This document shows positions 7,874 through 15,041 of a stretch of DNA of 18,472 bases, in pieces; position 1 is the first letter of the stretch; each line of letters opens with the position of its first letter. This DNA is from an uncultured Porphyromonadaceae bacterium (GTDB taxonomy: Bacteria; Bacteroidota; Bacteroidia; Bacteroidales; Muribaculaceae), in the NCBI GenBank assembly GCA_947176285.1, contig CAMWQF010000021.1, positions 1-18,472 on the forward strand. The letters are read 5' to 3'. Both the position numbers and the translations under genes were made by a program. The notes under the pieces are model-generated. The model made no database searches. It saw only the letters and a list, made by a program, of their open reading frames with translations, and was not told the origin of the DNA.

Positions 7874-7909
7874 TTTTTATCAAAATACTTCCCTATAATA
7901 GGGATTTTT
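7874..7909 (+). repeat. Isolated copy of the 33-nt repeat
   Basis: TTTTTATC-AAAATAC, then TTCCCTATAATAGGGATTTT, matches the boundary of the third and fourth units of the array at 3717-3848 with only a few differences. CTATTGAT just upstream (7862-7869) also occurs in the second unit of that array. The copy runs directly into the MNT remnant. Confidence 0.75.
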
Positions 7910-7998
7910 ACCATTTTATAAAAATGTTGAAAAAGACAAGGTAGTGATATTTAAAAATTAAAAATTCATGACATAAAATCCCAAGAATGAAACGAGCA
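7905..7998 (+). pseudogene. Remnant of a second MNT-HEPN gene junction
   Basis: About 90 nt closely match 7325-7415, the junction between the MNT and HEPN genes. In frame the remnant still reads FLPFYKNVEKDKVVIFKN and stop (7905-7961), against FLPFYKNVEKDKVVIFQN in the intact gene. The following ATG (7968) is that of the HEPN gene, but the frame closes at once (ATG ACA TAA). Similarity fades after about 7998. Everything upstream in the MNT gene and nearly all of HEPN is missing, so this is a deletion scar of a second, diverged copy rather than a working gene. Confidence 0.8.
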
Positions 7999-8027
7999 CA
8001 AAAGACAAACACATATTTTGTATGAAT

Positions 8028-8059
8028 TTTGCTTAAGTCAACAAAATTTTGTAATTTTG
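8028..8059 (+). promoter_or_regulatory. ftsY promoter
   Basis: TTTG (8028-8031), 20 nt, TAATTTTG (8052-8059). The predicted start near 8063 gives a leader of under 20 nt before ATG 8081. This promoter probably drives the whole ftsY-rimO-menF-peptidase run. Confidence 0.65.
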
Positions 8060-8080
8060 TAGTCTAAAAACGTATTGAAT

Positions 8081-9049
8081 ATGGGATTTTTCAAAAAACT
8101 CTTTTCTAAAGAAAAGAAAGAACAACTTGATTCCGGTCTTGAAAAGACAAAAAAAGGGGTATGGGATAAAATTGCCCACGCGGTTGCCGGAAAATCTAAA
8201 GTCGATGATGAAGTGCTCGATAATCTTGAAGAGGCTTTCGTCACTTCAGATGTAGGCGTTGATACTACACTAAAAATTATTGAACGACTTGAAGAGAGAG
8301 TGGCTCGCGACAAATACGTCAACTCATCAGAACTCAACGATATCCTCTGCGATGAGATCACACAATTGCTATCTCGTCCTGAAGATAATACAGATTTAGG
8401 TGACTTTGAAGTGCCAGAAGACAAAAAACCATATGTAATCATGGTGGTTGGAGTCAACGGAGTAGGCAAGACAACTACGATCGGCAAACTTGCCCACCAG
8501 TATAAGGCTGCAGGAAACAAAGTGATTCTCGGAGCTGCTGACACTTTTAGAGCCGCTGCAATAGAACAACTCGACATATGGGGAGAACGTGCCGGAGTTC
8601 CGGTAATCAAGCAAAAAATGGGCAGTGATCCCGCTGCTGTTGCATTCGACACTCTCAGTAGCGCTAAAGCGCAAGGTGCAGACGTTGTCATCATAGACAC
8701 AGCAGGCCGTCTCCATAACAAGAAGGGATTGATGGATGAACTTTCCAAGGTGAAGAAAGTAATGCAGAAGGTTGTGCCGGATGCACCCCACGAGGTCTTG
8801 CTTGTTCTTGATGGAAGCACAGGACAGAATGCCTATGAACAGGCTAAGCAATTCGTTGCTTCTACTGAAGTGAATGCGCTTGCAGTCACTAAACTTGATG
8901 GAACGGCAAAGGGTGGCGTAGTCATCGGCATCAGCGACCAATTTAATATCCCTGTGAAATATATTGGCATTGGAGAGAAAATGGAGGACCTCCAGATCTT
9001 CCACAGCGATGAATTCGTAAGATCCCTCTTCGGCAACGCAACCAAATAA
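8081..9049 (+). CDS. ftsY: Signal recognition particle receptor FtsY
   Basis: A 322-residue SRP GTPase that receives SRP-ribosome complexes at the inner membrane and hands nascent membrane proteins to the translocon. After a short basic amphipathic start (MGFFKKLFSKEK), suited to membrane contact, come the four-helix N domain and the G domain: GVNGVGKTT (124-132), DTFRAAAIEQL, DTAGRL and TKLDGTAKGG. The long acidic A domain of enteric FtsY is absent, as is normal in Bacteroidetes. ATG 8081 is preferred over a TTG two codons earlier. rimO begins 12 nt after the stop. Confidence 0.96.
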   Translation: MGFFKKLFSKEKKEQLDSGLEKTKKGVWDKIAHAVAGKSKVDDEVLDNLEEAFVTSDVGVDTTLKIIERLEERVARDKYVNSSELNDILCDEITQLLSRPEDNTDLGDFEVPEDKKPYVIMVVGVNGVGKTTTIGKLAHQYKAAGNKVILGAADTFRAAAIEQLDIWGERAGVPVIKQKMGSDPAAVAFDTLSSAKAQGADVVIIDTAGRLHNKKGLMDELSKVKKVMQKVVPDAPHEVLLVLDGSTGQNAYEQAKQFVASTEVNALAVTKLDGTAKGGVVIGISDQFNIPVKYIGIGEKMEDLQIFHSDEFVRSLFGNATK

Positions 9050-9061
9050 GACCCTATTTCG

Positions 9062-10366
9062 ATGAAAAAAGGACTTATTGACGTAATATCACTCGGGTGC
9101 AGCAAAAATCTGATCGACAGCGAGCGACTTCTACGTCGAATTTCAGCCAAAGGATATGAGGTGCGTCACGATGCAGAAGATCCAAATGGAGAATGGGTCG
9201 TGGTGAACACCTGCGGATTCATACAGGACGCAAAGGAAGAATCGATCGACCTCATTTTGCAACTTGGCAATCAAAAGAAGCATCGTAAGATAGGCAAACT
9301 CGTTGTCATGGGCTGTCTGTCTCAGAGATATATGGAAGATCTTAAAGCGGAAATTCCTGAAGTCGATGTCTGGTATGGCAAATATGATTGGAAAGATTTC
9401 ATTGAGAAACTCCCTGATAAATCAGACGAGTTGCAAAATATGCCCAAAGACTGGGAACGAACACTGACCACTCCCCCACATAGTACATATCTAAAAATTT
9501 CAGAAGGTTGCAATCGCTTCTGCTCGTTCTGTGCTATACCTATTATTACAGGACGCCATAAATCCCGACCAATAGAGGAAATTCTCGACGAAACACGCGA
9601 ACTTGTAGGAAAGGGAGTTAAAGATTTTAATATCATCGCCCAAGACCTCAGCAGTTACGGCACAGATCTCTATGGGAGACATACGCTTCCAGAATTAATT
9701 GACCAAATGGCACAGATACCGGGAGTGGAATGGATTCGCCTACATTACGCATACCCTTCTGATTTCCCAATGGAACTTCTGGATGTCATGGCTCGTCATG
9801 ACAACGTATGCAAATACATAGACATTGCACTTCAACATATCTCAGACAAAGTGCTTGAGAATATGCACCGCCATATAAATGGAGAAGAAACACGCAAACT
9901 TCTTGCAGAGATGCGTCGAAAAGTTCCTGATCTAAAAATTCGCACCACCTTGATGGTAGGATATCCCGGAGAAGGAGAAGAAGAGTTCAACGAGCTCCTT
10001 GAATTTGTTAAGGAACAGGAATTTGAAAGAATGGGTGCGTTTGCATATAGTGAAGAAGATGACACTTGGGCTGCAAAAAACCTATCAGACGATATTCCTC
10101 AGGAAGTGAAACAGAAGAGACTTGACAGGCTTATGAAAATCCAACAGGAAATATCCTATCAAAAGAATCTTCAGATGGTTGGAAAGACTGTTCGTGTACT
10201 GGTAGACAGAGTGGAAGGTGAAACTCGAATAGGTCGCACCCAGTGGGATTCTCCCGAAGTCGATCCTGAGATTTATGTGAAAGGTTCGGAGGCTGAACCC
10301 GGAAAATATATCAACGTTAAAGTCACTGGGGCTGAGCCCTTTGAATTGTTTGGTGAACAGGTTTAA
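9062..10366 (+). CDS. rimO: Ribosomal protein S12 methylthiotransferase
   Basis: A 434-residue radical-SAM enzyme that adds a methylthio group to the conserved aspartate of ribosomal protein S12. The N-terminal domain carries the three cysteines of the auxiliary cluster (C13, C51, C85); the radical-SAM motif is C150, C154 and C157 within GCNRFCSFC; a TRAM-like beta domain (about 370-434) closes the protein. The opening ISLGCSKNLIDSE and the stretch WIRLHYAYPSDFP favour RimO over the related MiaB. It follows ftsY by 12 nt, and its last codons overlap the next gene. Confidence 0.95.
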   Translation: MKKGLIDVISLGCSKNLIDSERLLRRISAKGYEVRHDAEDPNGEWVVVNTCGFIQDAKEESIDLILQLGNQKKHRKIGKLVVMGCLSQRYMEDLKAEIPEVDVWYGKYDWKDFIEKLPDKSDELQNMPKDWERTLTTPPHSTYLKISEGCNRFCSFCAIPIITGRHKSRPIEEILDETRELVGKGVKDFNIIAQDLSSYGTDLYGRHTLPELIDQMAQIPGVEWIRLHYAYPSDFPMELLDVMARHDNVCKYIDIALQHISDKVLENMHRHINGEETRKLLAEMRRKVPDLKIRTTLMVGYPGEGEEEFNELLEFVKEQEFERMGAFAYSEEDDTWAAKNLSDDIPQEVKQKRLDRLMKIQQEISYQKNLQMVGKTVRVLVDRVEGETRIGRTQWDSPEVDPEIYVKGSEAEPGKYINVKVTGAEPFELFGEQV

Positions 10367-11351
10367 ATATAGACTTCCTAACTCCTCTGATATAATATCA
10401 GGAGGTTCGGAGCGTGTCATAAAAGGATTCGCTAAAGGTTTTGTCATAGCCCCATTTGTAAATCCTGATGATGGACTAATGACTATTCCTTTCGATATCA
10501 GCAATCCTGATTACGGATTCGAGCCGGAAGATTCGTATATTCCTTCTTCCACCACCAGAAAAGACTATGAAGAAGAAGTACGATTCATAATTCATTCGCT
10601 TGCTGAAATTAGAGGAAAGACTGTAGCCTCTCGAACGATTCGAATAGATGCCCATATCGATATTGACGGCACATTCGATAATCTATGCACAGCCTATCCT
10701 GACGCTTTCGTATTTTTATTTTCCACGTCACTCACAGGCACTTGGATTGGTGCATCCCCGGAACTTCTGCTTCGCAAAGATAGGGATTTTCTTTCTACTA
10801 TGGCACTTGCCGGAACTCGACCTGTAGCTTTACAGGAAAAAGAGTGGGACGAGAAAAACCTCGATGAGCAAGCTATGGTGACGGATTTTATCATAGACAC
10901 ACTCAGCAGACACTGCGGAACTGTGACAGCTGGGAAAAAATTCACAAAAAAAGCAGGTCAAATAGAGCATATTTGCACTCCAATTTCAGCCTATATGCCT
11001 CCTTCTGACCTCGCTGAAGAATATGAGGATAGTTATACCAACAGACTTCGACAACTTCTGACAGAACTATCCCCAACACCGGCAGTATGTGGTTCTGACC
11101 GCATACAATCTCTTGAACTTATAAAGAGGTATGAGAAATTCCCAAGGGAAATGTATGGAGGTTTCTGCGGGCCAAATGATATAGAAGGCACAACCGCTTT
11201 CTTCGTTAACCTTCGGTCGGCGAAAGTATCGAAAGAGGCTGCAGCGATCTACGCCGGTTGTGGGATTACCCCCCTCTCCCATCCTGAAAAAGAATGGCTG
11301 GAAACTGAATTGAAATCAAAAACTATAATCAACCAACTAAAAACTTCATAA
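10341..11351 (+). CDS. menF: Isochorismate synthase (chorismate-binding enzyme)
   Basis: Up to 336 residues, a compact chorismate-binding enzyme. Characteristic blocks are GASPELLLRK, ALAGTRP, the HICTPISA segment, LSPTPAVCG, YGGFCG and YAGCGITPLS, the layout of MenF/EntC-type isochorismate synthases. It would convert chorismate to isochorismate, the first step towards menaquinone, the respiratory quinone of Bacteroidales; no other men gene is in view. There is no ATG near the start. TTG 10341 or GTG 10353 are the candidates, both inside the rimO end (26 or 14 nt of overlap), implying translational coupling. An anthranilate or aminodeoxychorismate synthase component is a less likely reading. 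Confidence 0.85.
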   Translation: MNCLVNRFKYRLPNSSDIISGGSERVIKGFAKGFVIAPFVNPDDGLMTIPFDISNPDYGFEPEDSYIPSSTTRKDYEEEVRFIIHSLAEIRGKTVASRTIRIDAHIDIDGTFDNLCTAYPDAFVFLFSTSLTGTWIGASPELLLRKDRDFLSTMALAGTRPVALQEKEWDEKNLDEQAMVTDFIIDTLSRHCGTVTAGKKFTKKAGQIEHICTPISAYMPPSDLAEEYEDSYTNRLRQLLTELSPTPAVCGSDRIQSLELIKRYEKFPREMYGGFCGPNDIEGTTAFFVNLRSAKVSKEAAAIYAGCGITPLSHPEKEWLETELKSKTIINQLKTS

Positions 11352-11353
11352 TA

Positions 11354-13393
11354 ATGAGACTAAGAAATTTTCTCACGCTTTTAGCATCGGCAGCAGTATG
11401 CACAGGCATACATGCCGAACATCTAAAGAGCCTTGACCCTAAGGGTATCGACCCAAACACTCCTGCTTCTGCAGACTTCTACAAGCACGTCAATAAAGGG
11501 TGGATGGATTCGCATCCTCTTACTCCGGAATATGCACGCTACGGTGCATTCAATATCCTCAACGACTCGAGCAACAACCGAGTACGCCGAATCGTGACCG
11601 GACTTGCAGCCACTAATCCTCAGCCTGGCACAAATGCATATAAAGTCGCAACTCTTTATGAACAGGGAATGGACTCTGTACGTAGAAACAAACTTGGTGC
11701 AGAACCTGTGAAACCTATACTTTCAAAAATTGAAGGAACAGAGAAAGATGGAATGACCGACTTATTCCTTTGGATGCACAGAAATTATTCCAGTCCGCTC
11801 ATCGGTGGCGGCCCTCAGGAGGACCTTGCTAACTCTCAGGTGTATGCCATGTATTTGGGCAGCAATAGCCTTGGAATGGGAGACCGCGACTACTATCTGC
11901 TTAATGACAAACGCAACAAGGAAGTTCGCGATGCTTATCAGAAACTTATTGAGAAATACATGACTCTTGCAGGATACTCGAAGAAAGACGCAAAGAGAAT
12001 CGTCAAGAGCGTTATGAAGATAGAAACTGCTCTTGCAGATTCTGCCCTGACTCGTGAAGAAAGCCGCAACATACCCGCTCTATATAATCCTTACAGTTAT
12101 GAAGATGTGAAGGCAAAATGGAGCAATCTTCCTCTTGACCGTTTCTTTATTGAGACAATGGACATTGAGGCTCCTGAGACTATCATAGTCACCGAACCGC
12201 GTTCACTCAATGCCGCTAATAAACTGGCTGCTGAACTGACTGATCGCGAATTGAAAGACTATTATGCTTGGGAAGTGGTGAAAAGTTACGCTCCTTATAT
12301 GAGTGATGATTTTGCTGATGCAGGTTTTGAATTCAGCAAGGTCATGAGCGGTGTGCAGCAGCAGCGTCCCCGCTGGAAGAAAGCGCTTGGAGTGACTGAA
12401 GGGTATCTTGGTGAGGCTATCGGCGAACTCTATGTCAACGAATATTTCCCACAGAGTTCAAAAGACTATATGATCGGACTTGTTGAGAATCTCCGCAATG
12501 CTCTTGGGAAGCACATCATACATCTGGAATGGATGAGCGACGACACAAAGGTTCAGGCACTCAAGAAACTTAATAAATTTACAGTAAAGATAGGATATCC
12601 CGATAAGTGGAAAGATTATTCAGAACTTGAGATTGATCCCAACCTAAGTTATGCAGAAAATATCCACAATGCGAATATGTGGGAACAGAAGGAGTATCTT
12701 AAGAAGTGGGGCAAACCCGTAGACCGCACTGAATGGGGAATGACTCCTCAAACTATCAATGCTTATTATAATCCTCTCAATAATGAAATAGTTTTCCCGG
12801 CAGGTATCTTGCAGGCACCATTCTTCGATCCTGAGGCAAGTGATGCTGAAAACTACGGTGGTATCGGTGTAGTCATCGGGCACGAGATGACTCATGGATT
12901 CGATGATCAGGGTTGTAACTTCGACGCAAACGGCAACATGATCAACTGGTGGCAACCAGAAGATGCCGCTGCATTCAGCCAACTCACTCAAGGTCTTGCC
13001 GATCAATTCAACGCTGTTGAAATACTTCCGGGTCTCTTCGCCAACGGACAATATACACTCGGTGAAAATATCGCAGACCAAGGTGGTCTCCGCATAGCAA
13101 TGACGGCTTTCCTTGATAGCCAGAAGAAGAAAGGCGTAGATGTGGAAAGCGAAGATGCTCTTATCGAAGGTCTTACTCCGGAGCAGGTGTTCTATATGAA
13201 CTATGCAAATCTCTGGGCTCAGAACATTCGTGAAGCGGAAATCCGCAATCTTACCAGTGGCGACGTCCACTCACTCGGAGAAAACCGCGTCAACGTGACT
13301 CTGAAAAACATAGAACCATTCTTCAAGGCTTTCGGCATCAAAGATGGCGACAAGATGTTCCGTCCTGCTTCTGAAAGAGTGATTATCTGGTAA
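11354..13393 (+). CDS. pepO: M13 family zinc metallopeptidase (neprilysin/PepO type)
   Basis: A 679-residue exported endopeptidase. The N-terminus (MRLRNFLTLLASAAVCTGIHA) is a signal peptide, so it acts in the periplasm or outside the inner membrane. The long M13_N helical domain starts with STPASADFYKHVNKGW-like residues (PASADFYKHVNKGWM), and the catalytic domain has NAYYNPLNNEIVFPAGILQ, the zinc site HEMTH (H510, E511, H514) and GENIADQGG (third ligand E571, D575). The family cleaves short peptides; the physiological substrate here is unknown. ATG 11354 lies 2 nt after the isochorismate synthase stop, so it is the last gene of the ftsY run and is followed by a strong terminator. Confidence 0.95.
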   Translation: MRLRNFLTLLASAAVCTGIHAEHLKSLDPKGIDPNTPASADFYKHVNKGWMDSHPLTPEYARYGAFNILNDSSNNRVRRIVTGLAATNPQPGTNAYKVATLYEQGMDSVRRNKLGAEPVKPILSKIEGTEKDGMTDLFLWMHRNYSSPLIGGGPQEDLANSQVYAMYLGSNSLGMGDRDYYLLNDKRNKEVRDAYQKLIEKYMTLAGYSKKDAKRIVKSVMKIETALADSALTREESRNIPALYNPYSYEDVKAKWSNLPLDRFFIETMDIEAPETIIVTEPRSLNAANKLAAELTDRELKDYYAWEVVKSYAPYMSDDFADAGFEFSKVMSGVQQQRPRWKKALGVTEGYLGEAIGELYVNEYFPQSSKDYMIGLVENLRNALGKHIIHLEWMSDDTKVQALKKLNKFTVKIGYPDKWKDYSELEIDPNLSYAENIHNANMWEQKEYLKKWGKPVDRTEWGMTPQTINAYYNPLNNEIVFPAGILQAPFFDPEASDAENYGGIGVVIGHEMTHGFDDQGCNFDANGNMINWWQPEDAAAFSQLTQGLADQFNAVEILPGLFANGQYTLGENIADQGGLRIAMTAFLDSQKKKGVDVESEDALIEGLTPEQVFYMNYANLWAQNIREAEIRNLTSGDVHSLGENRVNVTLKNIEPFFKAFGIKDGDKMFRPASERVIIW

Positions 13394-13414
13394 TCAACCC
13401 TTCAACTAAATATG

Positions 13415-13450
13415 AAGAAACTGTTGCGACAACGCAACAGTTTCTTTTTT
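13415..13450 (+). terminator. Strong Rho-independent terminator after the M13 peptidase
   Basis: GAAACTGTTGCG (13417-13428), loop ACAA, CGCAACAGTTTC (13433-13444), then six T. The perfect 12-bp stem can be extended by two A-T pairs. It sits between convergent genes. Confidence 0.93.
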
Positions 13451-13472
13451 CTTATTATGTATGGAATTATCG

Positions 13473-14333
13473 CTATGTCCTGTCTTTTTCAAGCACAAAG
13501 GTGACATTATACCCTCGTTTCGGATATTCTGAAAGCCTAAGGATTAAGCCTTGCTTTAAGAGAAGTTGACGCGATAGTGACAAACCGATGCCTGAACCGG
13601 AATGTTTAGTTGTGAAGAATGGAATAAATATCTCACGAGCCACATCGTCAGGAATCGAGTGTCCGTCATTGCTTATCAATAAAGCATCTTGATTCTCTAC
13701 ATATTCAATTCCAATGGATTTTGCATCGGCTTCGATAGCATTTTTTGTAAGATTTATAAACACTTGGCGAAGCATATTATCATCAACTTTCCACTTTACA
13801 CTTAAAGGCACCTTTATATCCCAATTCAATTCGGAATAGAGTGAAGATATACTTTGGCAGAAAATATTGATATCAAGGTCTTTAATAACGGGGTCCTGAA
13901 GTTGAGTCATCTTTCGGTAACTGGTTACAAATGACGCCAGCCCTGAACTTGTATCATAAATGGCTTGGATTCCTTCTTCATATGGAGTATCCTTTATATC
14001 GGGATTAGACAAATATGCCTGACTTATGCTGCGAATCGGTGTTGTGGCATTCATTATCTCATGTGTCAATACGCGAGTCAGTCTTTGCCATGATTCCACT
14101 TCATTGTGTGCCTCCAGTTTTTCTATCTCTTGCCCCATATCATTTAGAGCTTTCTGCATCGCTTTTTCACCAAACAGCAATCCTTTCGTTGGCAAACGGA
14201 ATGCAAAGTCTCTATGGCGCATGGCATCGCGCATCAAACTTGCCCTATCTCTTAAAAGGCATTGATGGCGATATATCCAAATAAGGATAATAATAATGAC
14301 CAAAAATACAGAAGTTGCTACAAATATCGTCAT
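13473..14333 (-). CDS. Membrane-anchored sensor histidine kinase
   Basis: A 286-residue kinase with one N-terminal membrane segment (about 4-21) and no periplasmic or PAS sensor domain. The H box is RVLTHEIMNATTP with H91 as phospho-acceptor; the N box is NLTKNAIEA (N198); the ATP lid region has FIPFFTTK and GSGIGLSLSRQ. The G1 box reads NDGHSIP rather than DNGxGI, a variation usual in NtrY-like Bacteroidetes kinases. Its ATG overlaps the stop of the response regulator gene as ATGA, so the two are translationally coupled and form one two-component system. The lack of a sensing domain means it probably senses through the membrane segment or a partner protein, possibly an ABC transporter as in other transporter-linked kinases (inference). 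Confidence 0.9.
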   Translation of the reverse strand: MTIFVATSVFLVIIIILIWIYRHQCLLRDRASLMRDAMRHRDFAFRLPTKGLLFGEKAMQKALNDMGQEIEKLEAHNEVESWQRLTRVLTHEIMNATTPIRSISQAYLSNPDIKDTPYEEGIQAIYDTSSGLASFVTSYRKMTQLQDPVIKDLDINIFCQSISSLYSELNWDIKVPLSVKWKVDDNMLRQVFINLTKNAIEADAKSIGIEYVENQDALLISNDGHSIPDDVAREIFIPFFTTKHSGSGIGLSLSRQLLLKQGLILRLSEYPKRGYNVTFVLEKDRT

Positions 14334-14854
14334 GGCTGATACTTACGATATAAAGTCTGGCGTGTGATTCCAAGCAATTCAGCAGCCTTGCTCATATTTC
14401 CATTGCATTTGTCTACCACTTTCCTTATATGGTCACGCTCGATAGCATGGAGAGGTTCTACATCTTTAGAAGTGTCTATAGCATCTTTAAGTGTTCGTAT
14501 CAAATCATCGTTATCCCATGGTTTGGTGATAAAATCCACTGCCCCATTTTTCAGTCCCCTTACAGCCAACTTTACATCTGCATATGCCGTAACTAAAACA
14601 ATCGGAATATCAGGATGCTTTTTTCGAATAGCCGAAAGCCATATCAAGCCATCCTGACCCGAATTTACACCAAGTGAGAAGTTCATGTCGAGAAGAATAA
14701 CGTCAATATCCTCCTGCCCAAGAGTGAGAAGGATATTATCAGGCGAAGATAAAGTGATGATACGCTCAAACACTTTATCAAGACAGATTTTCACTGCCGT
14801 GAGAATTGCAGGGTTGTCGTCGACAACCAGTATAGTTCCATATTTTGAGTTCAT
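14330..14854 (-). CDS. Response regulator, receiver plus Fis-type helix-turn-helix, no AAA+ domain
   Basis: A 174-residue regulator. The receiver domain (about 5-125) has the acidic pair in VVDDN, the phospho-acceptor D56 in VILLDMNF, VLVTAYAD and the lysine in ITKPW (K111). The C-terminal helix-turn-helix (about 142-172, NGNMSKAAELLGITRQTLYRKY) is of the Fis type found in NtrC-family activators, but the sigma-54 AAA+ module is missing, so it probably acts on ordinary promoters. A frame open to an ATG at 14902 would add 16 residues; ATG 14854, just before the receiver fold, is preferred. It overlaps the kinase gene by 4 nt. Paired palindromes upstream (14926-14965) are its likely binding sites. 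Confidence 0.92.
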   Translation of the reverse strand: MNSKYGTILVVDDNPAILTAVKICLDKVFERIITLSSPDNILLTLGQEDIDVILLDMNFSLGVNSGQDGLIWLSAIRKKHPDIPIVLVTAYADVKLAVRGLKNGAVDFITKPWDNDDLIRTLKDAIDTSKDVEPLHAIERDHIRKVVDKCNGNMSKAAELLGITRQTLYRKYQP

Positions 14855-14858
14855 GATG

Positions 14859-14866
14859 CAAAGATA
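14859..14866 (-). promoter_or_regulatory. -7 box of the two-component operon, very close to the start codon
   Basis: On the minus strand TATCTTTG is followed by CATC and then the ATG of the response regulator. A TTTG lies 22 nt upstream, slightly far for a -33 box. The transcript would start within a few bases of the ATG, leaving almost no leader. Confidence 0.5.
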
Positions 14867-14925
14867 ATCATTTTCTCGATTTACTGAGCAAAAATGATAC
14901 AAAACATCTTACAGATTTTTAAAAG

Positions 14926-14965
14926 TGTATGATTTTCATACAGAACTGTGTATGATTTTATTATG
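14926..14965. promoter_or_regulatory. Paired 17-bp palindromic operator upstream of the response regulator
   Basis: TGTATGATTTTCATACA (14926-14942) is a perfect palindrome apart from its centre. TGTATGATTTTATTATG (14949-14965) is a second copy with a degenerate right arm. The centres are 23 bp apart, about 79 and 102 bp upstream of the predicted regulator transcript start. The same paired site stands before the ABC permease at 17829-17868. Confidence 0.75.
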
Positions 14966-14991
14966 AGAAAAATGATTATTGTTTTAATATA

Positions 14992-15023
14992 TTTGGTTAT
15001 CTTCTGATATTTAGTTATATTTG
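14992..15023 (+). promoter_or_regulatory. Promoter of the PD-(D/E)XK ATPase gene
   Basis: TTTG (14992-14995), 20 nt, TATATTTG (15016-15023). It overlaps an alternative upstream start at 15021, so translation must begin at ATG 15042, with a leader of roughly 15 nt. Confidence 0.7.
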
Positions 15024-15041
15024 CGGAAAGTTTTGAGATTT

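Noticed and set aside
7858..7944. 28-codon frame from ATG 7858 behind the orphan promoter
   Set aside because: It reads across the repeat and the MNT remnant in the wrong frame, so it is unlikely to be a real peptide.
8038..8820. Minus-strand frame of 260 codons opposite ftsY
   Set aside because: Serine/threonine-rich antisense frame of a well-conserved gene, with no start signals.
12644..13270. Minus-strand frame of 208 codons inside the M13 peptidase gene
   Set aside because: The sense strand carries the catalytic motifs; the antisense frame has no recognisable domain.
13473..14333. Kinase thought inactive because the G1 box is NDGHSIP instead of DNGxGI
   Set aside because: This variation is usual in NtrY-like Bacteroidetes kinases, and the other boxes are intact.
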